This document shows positions 55,930 through 64,000 of a stretch of 64,000 nt of DNA, in pieces (the first letter of the stretch is position 1; each line of letters opens with the position of its first letter). Origin of the DNA: Adiantum capillus-veneris (taxonomy: Eukaryota; Streptophyta; Polypodiopsida; Polypodiales; Pteridaceae); contig CM043942.1 in assembly GCA_014529385.2 (NCBI GenBank), forward strand, positions 50,968,774 to 51,032,773, in the 5' to 3' direction. The notes beneath the pieces are model-generated. The model was not told the DNA's origin and did no database searches. It saw only the letters and a program-made list of their open reading frames with translations. The position numbers and the translations under genes were made by a program.

Positions 55930-58295
55930 CTGGCGTTGTGTTTTAGTCTCTCCAACTCAGTGAGCACGATTGCATCAACTTTGATTTGGTTTGCAAGTAT
56001 TGGTTTGAGGATGTGAAGATTAACATGATCCTTGACTTGAGAAAGAGCTGTGTAAACCAAGCCAAGCGCATTGATTGTTGTTGGGTCAAATGCAATCGCT
56101 TGCATTGTCAAGCTTTGTGACCTATGAATAGTTCGTGCATTTGCTGCTTGAATGGGGAGCTGTGTCCTGGATACGCTATTCAGCAAGTTCTTCCCAACCT
56201 GGAATTCTTTTGTTGTTTCAAAGATGGGTGTCCAGTGGTGTTCTATAAATTGAGTGTAGAGACGTGCATTTTCAGCTCGTTGTTGTTTTTCCCCTGTTGA
56301 AATGTTGAAGAAATGTATCCATGCGATATGTGAATTGTTCCTTTTTTCTACGTGTTTGAGAATACCATCTGCACCATTCACTAGACCGTCGTCCATGTTG
56401 ATGTTGCCACTAGAAACCTCAACTATCATTTCGCGTTTTAGCTCCAAGGTGGTTGTCAAACCCGCGGTCATCTGAGGATCATTTGAAATGACAAGATTTT
56501 TAGAGCATGTTTTGTGGAAAGTGTCTTTCGCGTGTACTATGTATGTCTAGGTAGCCAAGCCATTGAAAACAAGTCGATTATGTTCGTTCTTCAATTTGTT
56601 TGTGTAGAATAGATGAGGTGTCATAAATTTGTCAAACAATTTGTTTCTAAGAGTAGAGTTCACATGGAGAAAATCTTCGTAGCCTAGCCGTATTCTGTTG
56701 AGAACAAAAATAAAATTTGTGTCTGATTGGCGCATTATTTGTGTTAACTCGTGGCATTTGATATGTGTGTGCCAAAAAGAGGGTGTGAGCAATTCAACTG
56801 GTTCTTGTGGCTCGCAAAAGATCCAATGGTCCTGAACTGGGCTAGCTTGACAAAGATCTCCACAAAAAATTACGTCCAAACCACCAAATGGTTCAATGTG
56901 GTTATGCTTGATGTTGCGAAGTCTTGTATCTATGATTCTTAGAAGTTTGTTGCCTATCAAGGAGGCCTCATCAAACACAACTAGTTTGAGGTTTTTGTAT
57001 AATTGTGAAAGCTCAGCAAGGCTACTAGAAGAGAGGTTGACATTAGCTTGAAGCACGAGTGGTAGACGCAATGCAGAGTGAATTGTTGTCCCCCCAAGAT
57101 TGAGTGCTGCTTTGCCAGTATATGTTAGTAGTAAAGCTGTGGGGAGTTCAATGTCAAGTTGAATCGCCAAGTTGTAGTGTCGAATCAGCCCTTGGACTAT
57201 AGTTTGCAGCACGAAAGTCTTCCCTGTCCCTGCACCTCCCGTCAAGAAAAGATGAATAGGCTTCATTGGCTTCAATCGTTTCCTGGTTAAAATGTCATCA
57301 TAAAGGGATCGTTGATCAGTGTTTAATTTTTCAACTAATGAATGGTATTCCTCGTTCGGTAGTGCGAGCTTCTTAGAAAGAGGGAGCGACCTCGCTGCAA
57401 GTGGAGGTCCTTGAAGATCAAGATCTAGATTGTATTTGTGAATTTCCATTGTTTCTGCACTTGATGAAGTGTTCATTGAGGACTCCACAATGGTTGAATT
57501 TGTGGTCTCTAAGCTTGAGAATTTTTTACGGTTCTCATTTATTGTTTGAGAGTGTGTGATATATTTCTCTCTCCAAGAGCTAGGTGTTGGTTCAAAGGTT
57601 GACTCTTCACCAATGAACTGTAAAAACAATAAACAAAGCTCATGATAATGTCTCTCAGAGTCCTTCTCCAATTTGAAATTGATAAACCTAATAATGCGAG
57701 TTTTTTTGTTCTTTTGAGGACAGCCACGAACGAGCTTGTAGTTGCTAGCGTATTCAGCCAAGCATAAGCACTGTAGATCAGGTGGACAGCGTGCGTACTT
57801 TGTGACTAGGTCATCGAAGAATATATTTGTGTCCTCAGGCTGCAAAGAATCCAACATGGCTCTTCTTTTCAACAACAATGTCCTCTTGGCGCTCCAATCA
57901 GCATTTATAAACACAAATTCTCTGCTAGCACTATGCAAAGGTACCGACAATGCAATGTATGCTACTTGTTGTGATGTCATTTCTTGTGCGTTGATCAATG
58001 CGCCACCAATATTTTTCAAGTGTTCCAACGTTGGTAAGTTGTTCTTCTTGCAAGCTTCAACCACGTGTTTGATTGCTTTGCTTACGGAGCTGTCATTTTT
58101 TGTCATGTATGATGTGCAATATGCAGCTGCATCGTGTCCATTGAAAATAAATTGAATATCAATATTTGCATCCCACAATGCACAAAGTTTCTTGTTGAAG
58201 TTATTTGTGAAAATGTCCTTGGGGTCTCTTTTCAAAAGAAGTGTTGGCTCTGTTATGTTTATGCAAAGTGCTTGGAGGTAGTCCTCTTCGTCCAT
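55866..58295 (-). pseudogene. PIF1-type helicase of the Helentron (with Rep tyrosines at its start)
   Basis: Residues 45-66 read IDIQFIFNGHDAAAYCTSYM: Y59 and Y63 are the paired Rep tyrosines. Then Walker A GGAGTGKT (about residue 352), YTGKAALNLGG, Walker B VVFDEASL (about 440), FCGDLCQASPV and LTQIMRQSD (about 519). An in-frame TAG at 56547 interrupts the frame; it resumes through REMIVEVSSGNINMDDGLVN and ARTIHRSQSLTMQAIAFD...LGLVYTALSQV. All superfamily 1B helicase motifs are readable. Apart from the TAG it is intact to 56022. Confidence 0.9.
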
Positions 58296-59734
58296 ATTCA
58301 GTGTTTCTAACCAAGCATCAAACGACAGTGTCGGTTCACGTTCTAAAGCAAGGAGCTACTGATCGATATGTCTCGTTCTATCGACAATTTATTGTCTTGT
58401 TGTGTTGTTTCACATTGTTTGGGCATAAGATAATTGTCCTTCTTGAGGGTGGTCGTGGGAAGCCAAATCGACACAAAGTTTTGTGCTTTTTGCATGTCTT
58501 GTGATGTGAGTGAATCTAGACAGCTCTCAAGGATTCATCAAGCTCATCCTTGTTCGTCGTTATATATGAATCAATAAAATCCACCACCTCGTCATTCGAA
58601 GCAATGCCAAATACAGGTGCGTTTCTATCCAAAGAAAACCCATGGTCATGTTGGCTTCCTATTTTTTGGAACTCAGTGACAAGAAATAATCCATCAGCTC
58701 ACCGAGAATTGGTTTTGTCACGTTTTAGTTCTTTCTTAGTTTTCTCTAAATCTATGGACATAATATCGAGCAGTTGTAGTAGGATCTGATGATTGGACTA
58801 GTGTTCTCATGTAAGCACACCTATTGGATTGATTGTCTTCAACAATGTGTGGATTGAGTTTAATCAAGCAATCCATCAACGGCTTCCACCTTTTCTCTGT
58901 GCATGAGAATGTAATAAAGAACGTGTGTTGTCCTAATTGTCGAATCATGGCGAAAACATTGCGCTTAAGTTTTGCTTTGTAGTCAGTGGAAGTCCGCAAA
59001 TTCTCAAAGTCACTATATCCGACTTGGGATAAAAGTAGTTGTTCGACATTGGTTGTTGATTGAACGTCTTTAGCTTGCAGCTGCTTGCCTCGCAGCTTAC
59101 CTTTACGTAAACACACCCATATAGAGCCGAGGACCTTGCTGATGATAATCTTCATTGTCTTGAAAAAAATATTCTCGATATCTCCTACAAATCTTCTGTC
59201 CACATTCTTAAGCTCCCATTGCGCGACTTTCTGATACCTTTTTTTTGCCAAGAGATGATATTTCCTTCTTTCGCCAAAGAACAATGCTTGGAAAGATAAC
59301 TCTTCACAAGCTTCATCGTCAAAAAGGCTCAATGGTGCAAACCCCTCGCAAGGTGCAACACTCTTGGCTTGTGCATTGTGATCTACAACTTGCTGAGAAG
59401 TGTAAAGGCCATGGAAAAGAGTGTCAGATGGTTCTTGGTCATCTACATAGTTATCAAAGTTAGGAGAGATAGCAATGTCGGAGCTTAAAGAGAAGGAAGA
59501 TGACCAAGAAGAATTGATAGTGGCACCATTTTCAAGATACAATGGCTTAAGCACAAGTTGATGCAATGCTCGTAGCACAAATATGGGCCGGACAGCTCCA
59601 CTTAGGTATGCATGATCATATTCTAATTTTCGCTTGATCTCCACAAGGAGAGTAGCTTGATCGTCTGCGAAGCGAGGAAATACAGTTTGCACCCTAGACA
59701 AATCTGCCATAACGTTGACAATGCTTCCTCGCAA
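58296..59734 (-). pseudogene. HUH Rep (Helitron_like_N) part of the Helentron
   Basis: The ORF 59734-58736 starts MRGSIVNVMADLSRVQTVFP, then LKRKLEYDHAYLSGAVRP and FFITFSCTEKRW, ending YYVHRFRE. Beyond it, through a frameshift and three stops, reading continues with LFLVTEFQKIGSQHDHGFSL (HDH catalytic histidines at 58642-58650), EVVDFIDSYIT and CRFGFPRPPSRRTIIL (about 58470-58425). HUH endonuclease plus the two tyrosines downstream form the rolling-circle nicking centre. Confidence 0.85.
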
Positions 59735-59748
59735 CCCATATTGCCCCT

Positions 59749-60660
59749 CAAGTAAGTTCTCTTATTTGGGCAAATGGAATTCTAAGAGACACAAGACGGC
59801 GCTCTATAGCATTCAATTGCGAAACACTCTCCATACTTCGATTGAAAACTAGCAACCCTTGCATGCAAAAAGGTGGAATTTGTTGACATTTCAATGCCCG
59901 CTTGCAAGCAACACATGCATGAGAGTCCATGTGCGAAGTAGTGACAAGGACTCTCAACTCCTTCAAGAGAAGCAAGTCACCGTCTGATAATAGCCTCAAA
60001 TTCTTACGAAAAAAAAAACCATTGCAAGAGGCATATGGATAGCATGGAACATCTAGAATTTTTCTTGCGTAAAGAGTTGTTCGTGATTTTGACACCCTCA
60101 CGTCACTGCTTGGTTGTAAACTCGGGTCTTTCCACATTTTATAAACCTTAGTTAAAATTTGCTTGCTTGATAATGAAGAAGGATAGGACACTTGAAAGAG
60201 CTGAACAATATCTTTAGCACTTGCAAATGGATTCTCATTAATCAACGTGGTCAAGCAAGCAATGTCATCTTTGCCCCAAACACAACGTGGCTGTTTAAAA
60301 TGCTTTGACGACATAGGAAGCCATACACATTTTGGTTCAGAAATAATGGAAGCAAGTGAAGGTATTGCAGATGTGGATTCTATGCTTATGCCTCCACAAA
60401 AAACAGATTTGATAAACTTCTTATTTTGGAAGACATGGACAACACATGTCACATTAAATTGTCGGCAAAACAAGATAACCAAGTGCATGTTCAAGAGCCG
60501 AGATGTTCCTCGTGTATGTATCAAAGTGTTCAAGTGGTCATGCAATGTGGTGCTACCAACAACACTATTTGTCCATGGTGCAATCCATACAGCTCGTTTT
60601 TTACTTTTTATTGTTAGCAAGGTCAAGCATTATAAGGTCAAGAAGATGTTTTTCCAATTC
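59749..60660 (-). pseudogene. Helentron N-terminal region (DUF6570-like, possible OTU)
   Basis: 292 codons. The end reads HACVACKRALKCQQIPPF...NAIERRLVSLRIPFAQIREL, the DUF6570 pattern found in Helentron proteins, and continues into the Rep frame after a one-base insertion near 59749. Residues 25-75 (HLNTLIHTRGTSRLLNMHLV then ILFCRQFNVTCVVHVFQ) resemble a degraded OTU cysteine protease; the catalytic Cys is not visible. The frame is cut at 60661 by the right palindrome arm, so the real N-terminus and 5' end are absent. Confidence 0.7.
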
Positions 60661-61410
60661 TCTTTCTCGATTCAAGGATCCCGTTAATCTTCACATCCTC
60701 AAACCAATACTTGCAAACCAAATCCAAGTTGATGCAATCGTGCTCACTGAGTTGGAGAGACTAAAAAACAACGCCAGATGGGAACACTTGATCTCCTTGC
60801 TTTCCCACTTCCAAGAGACACACTACATCATTCAATCCCTAAATGTTGTCTCCATCCAGAAGCATATTCACCAAATTAAAAGTGATCCAAATTTAATGAT
60901 GTCAGACATTCTATGCCTCCAAGAAACAAGACAAAACACTTTCTTTAACCCACTTGCACCAGATTTCAACCACATTCATTATTACAACAAATTTGGTATG
61001 TCAATCTTTCACAAGGACCATGTCATTGCTCACTCCACAAAGAAACTATCAGCCCTTGGAATTGAAGTCATTGAAGCTTTCATTTCTATACACGGAGAAC
61101 TTTTGCTCCATGTAGTCTCAGTTTACAAATCACCAAAAATTCCATTGGATTCCTTGCTACTAATACTAAAGAGTGTGATCCATGCAGCTGCCGACATTGA
61201 AGCAACCATCATCATTGGCAACTTCAACATTGACAACAACCTCAAAAATACTCACTATCAACACTTGGAAAGGGAACTACACTCTCATGGATACAAACAA
61301 CAAATCCATGATGTGACCACAGTGTACAACTCGAAGCTCGATCACATTTGGCCAAAAACTCTTATGCCATCCACAGTATCAAGGACGAGATTTTTCTTTT
61401 GGTCAGATCA
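60661..61410 (+). pseudogene. Inverted copy: helicase end fused to EEP endonuclease
   Basis: One open frame from VNLHILKPILANQIQ (end of PIF1) through DAIVLTELERLKNNARWEHL into the EEP domain: LQET, GNFNID (Gly-Asn in place of Gly-Asp), LDHIW and FFFWSDHSLYIF. It is uninterrupted at the helicase-EEP joint, unlike the left arm, which lacks one C in ctttcc(c)acttcc. It keeps the nine residues before the SDH motif that the left copy lost. The GDFN catalytic Asp has changed to Asn, so both copies are disabled, each differently. Confidence 0.85.
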
Positions 61411-61652
61411 CTCTCTATACATCTTTTGCTCCCAAAGTAAAACCCCTCTCCCCTCCCCCTCCCCCTCTCTCTCTCTCTCTCCCTCTCCCCTCCCTCCCAT
61501 TAAACAAAAGCAAAAACACATGAAACTACAACATTCACTTCCTTTGCCAAGCTTTTTCCAGATGTATACACAAGCGCAAGATATTTTAACATTTGATATT
61601 CCTCTTTATCACTTGCGAATCTTTTCTTGTTGTCTTGATTTCATATATGCAC

Positions 61653-61844
61653 GCCTCGTGAAATTTTCACTCTTTTCAATAACTGCAGAGCTTGGGCTAA
61701 ACACAATTGAGTATGAAATATGCTTTTTTGAAACTCAGTGAGAAAGAAGAGCAACTCTACTTAAATTTGAGACAGAGAGTGCCGATTTAGTACAAGAGTT
61801 TTTTGTTCATCCATCAAGGGAAGGCCTCGTGATTTTATCACTTG
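61653..61844 (+). other. Paired hairpin motifs near the Helentron 3' end (right arm)
   Basis: GCCTCGTGAAATTTTCAC at 61653 and GCCTCGTGATTTTATCAC at 61827 share nine bases followed by a self-complementary GTGA...TCAC hairpin. The second lies shortly before the LINE insertion. Likely terminal or subterminal signals; not proven. Confidence 0.4.
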
Positions 61845-61879
61845 TTTAAATACAAAACATTTAATCTAAAGTGCAAAAG

Positions 61880-62938
61880 TGAAGGAGTAAGACTTGTATA
61901 CTGGGGCACTTATGGGACGGTGACAACAAGAGTTGGAAAACCATTGACCGTCTAGTTACCCACTACCAACTAAATAGCTTGGAGGTCTTGTTGGTCCACA
62001 AAGTGAGGAAAGAGCTTGACAATATAGTGACGCCTATCTGTAACGGAGTTAAACGGGAATGCCTGGAAATGGCCCAGAAGAAGTCTCTTCTGGAAACCCC
62101 ATGCTAAAGACATCTATCAGACAATGATACATAAGAAGAATTGGTCTAGCCCCCTTAACAAGATATGGAAAAAACAATGGCCGGATGAAAGGTGGGAGCA
62201 AGTAATGGAGAACATCTGGAAGCCAAAGGTTCCGCAGCACATGAAGGTATTTTTGTGGAAGGTAATCTAGGGTGCTCTACCGACGGGGGTGAAGATTCAG
62301 GAAAGAGGGATTGGGTCAGATCGATGCTTGGGATGCAGGTTGGCTAGTGAAGATCTGGCTCACCTCTCATGGATTGCCCAACTATCAAAGGCCTCGTAGG
62401 GAAAATATGTAAGTGGTTCCAAAGAACATGGAAAATTAGTTTTTACAAGACTGGTATCTTCCTTGGAGGGAAGAATTCGGGTGATCCTAACATCCTCATC
62501 AGCACTCAGATCGTCAGATACATCTTCTTACATAATGTATGGCAGACAAGGAACCGCCGTGTGTTTGAAGGAGGTCTTGCCAAAGCTTCGCAAAAATTAT
62601 ACAAGAAAGCAAAGTGCTAATATGGACGCTCGGATGCAAGCAACACTCGGAGGATTGGTCTAGGACTACTTGGGCTTTGTTGACAGTAGAGGGCACGCCT
62701 AGGACGGGGGAAAATCTTGGCTATCGGTAATTAAAAGATCTCAAAAGAACATGATAAGGGACCCTTTGTATCAAGGATAAAGGGGCGAGTTGGGTGGGAT
62801 GGCTGCCCTGATAGCCGTTGTAATTATGATCCCTGGATGATGTCATGGCTTAACACGAGCATGACAAGACCTTGTAATTATTTGGGTTGATAAATAGAAT
62901 TCACTCACAATTGTGAGTTTTGCTATTTAAAAAAAAAA
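61880..62938 (+). pseudogene. LINE C 3' fragment, right arm copy
   Basis: Inverted twin of the left-arm LINE: DNKSWKTIDRLV-type block, WSSPLNKIWKKQWPDERWEQ, KVPQHMKVFLWKV, LASEDLAHL, and the tail ACTCACAATTGTGAG with TTTTGC (62904-62923), then an A-run to 62938. The perfect tail and A-run fix the LINE's 3' end. Confidence 0.85.
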
Positions 62939-63336
62939 GGGGGGGACTTGTGGAATGACCTCCTTTTGACAATGAAAAAAAAGATTTACTTTCTTTCTTT
63001 TGCCAAAATACTTTTCACTCTACATAAAATATGTCTCATACAAAAAAGTTAAATTGGAGGGGAATTTTACTCCTCAATGCAGATTTGACTTTTGAATTTG
63101 AAGATATATTAGGATTATTATTTTCAAGGGGATTTTTTCAAGATCAATATTGATATTATTTTAATAAATTCTATAATTTTGTATTTTAAAATTTTGAAAA
63201 TTACTCTAAAGAGACACTCATATACTTTTTCTTAAAGTTCTAGAAAAATTGACATCTCCACAAGTCACGAGGAAACATGCTATCCCGTCCCCTCTCCCAC
63301 CAAGTTGTTGATTTTTTGCGATGATTGTGTACGCAC

Positions 63337-63383
<47 letters not shown>

Positions 63384-63483
63384 AGGAAAACTCGAAATTT
63401 GAGTATCTTTCTATGAATAGAGGGGGGGTTTACTTGCTTATCGTAAAGTTAAGCCAACCACATGCCAACTCCAAATGTAGTTC

Positions 63484-63537
<54 letters not shown>

Positions 63538-63639
63538 AGAGGGCATCAATCAATGAGAAGAAGAGAGTAGATAGAGGTTGTGTGTGTTAAAAGAGAGATC
63601 CAATCAACGAGAAGAAGAGAGCAAAGAGACAGTGTGTGT

Positions 63640-63712
<73 letters not shown>

Positions 63713-63752
63713 GGGGGGGGAGAGCCACTGATCAATGAAAAGAAATAGGGGG

Positions 63753-63796
<44 letters not shown>

Positions 63797-63855
63797 ATAG
63801 AGGCGTTGATTTTCAACAACTACTCACATTAAAATATCCTCAGTTTTTAGTAAAG

Positions 63856-63915
<60 letters not shown>

Positions 63916-64000
63916 AAGAAGAAAAAGAAGATTAGTTCTACCTCCAATAAATTTTGAACTCTAAATCTGTTTCTTAGAAGGGAATTTAGATAACCAATCT
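62939..64000. repeat. Outer part of the right palindrome arm: AT-rich DNA and microsatellites
   Basis: Mirror of 52760-53796. Contains (GA)n runs near 63340-63380, 63488-63535, 63677-63709, 63756-63794 and 63870-63911, and (TA)n at 63642-63677. Tract lengths differ from the left arm; intervening sequence matches closely. No gene. Confidence 0.9.

Larger units (their letters stand above)
52760..56046. repeat. Left arm of a giant inverted repeat
   Basis: Matches the reverse complement of 60661-64000. Matching pairs sum to about 116,707 at the inner end (55929 and 60778) and about 116,734 further out (53761 and 62973), so arms are almost collinear. The 27-base step is one deletion in the left arm. 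The right arm is cut by the window end, so total length is unknown. Confidence 0.95.

Noticed and set aside
63546-63819. Open frames across the right-arm microsatellites
   Set aside because: Same artefact as in the left arm, mirrored.

Overview
The window looks like repeat-rich intergenic DNA from a land plant with a large genome. The evidence is LTR retrotransposons primed by initiator-Met-tRNA-like sites, a Tat-like Ty3/gypsy element with two RNase H domains, plant-type LINEs (DUF4283-like ORF1, reverse transcriptase, zf-RVT tail), a Ty1/copia remnant, a rolling-circle transposon and many long (GA)n, (TA)n and (CA)n tracts. I could not name the species; an EEP-bearing Helentron would be unusual in a flowering plant, so a fern, lycophyte or gymnosperm is possible. 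I found no intact host gene. Two stretches look like decayed copies of host genes: a BRR2 (U5 snRNP helicase) fragment at 14.93-15.64 kb, and an unrecognised minus-strand fragment at 6.84-7.66 kb.

Layout. 0-1.6 kb: a large inverted repeat around a gypsy RNase H scrap. 1.5-5.5 kb: a broken gypsy gag region with several zinc knuckles. 5.7-9.8 kb: mostly non-coding, with the unrecognised host-like remnant. 9.8-14.9 and 20.4-23.3 kb: two diverged very long LTRs of one family, each with a TATA box, an AT-rich tandem array of about 152-bp units and a short acidic ORF near the 3' end. Between them lie the BRR2 pseudogene, two retropepsin-like segments (15.9-17.9 kb), an acidic ORF and a copia scrap. 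23.6-30.1 kb: two LINEs; the second has its reverse-transcriptase block inverted relative to its ORF1 and its 3' end.

30.1-49.4 kb: a decayed plus-strand gypsy element (element A) whose reverse transcriptase is split by a 10-kb minus-strand element (element B). Element B has 1.14-kb LTRs, a primer site, a polypurine tract, a 4-bp target duplication and a largely readable pol, and it carries a truncated copia element where the front of gag should be. Rejoining the flanks across one target copy restores the reading frame of element A's RT.

49.4-53.8 kb: microsatellites and two adjacent Helitron-like 3' termini. 52.8-64.0 kb: a palindrome with arms of at least 3.3 kb around a 4.6-kb spacer. The spacer and inner left arm hold one degraded Helentron-like protein: OTU-like N-terminus, DUF6570-like region, HUH/Y2 Rep, PIF1 helicase and EEP endonuclease. 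The right arm is an inverted copy of the helicase end, EEP domain and 3' flank. It keeps the helicase-EEP junction in one open frame, so the fusion is real. This Helentron and its palindrome are the most interesting part of the window.
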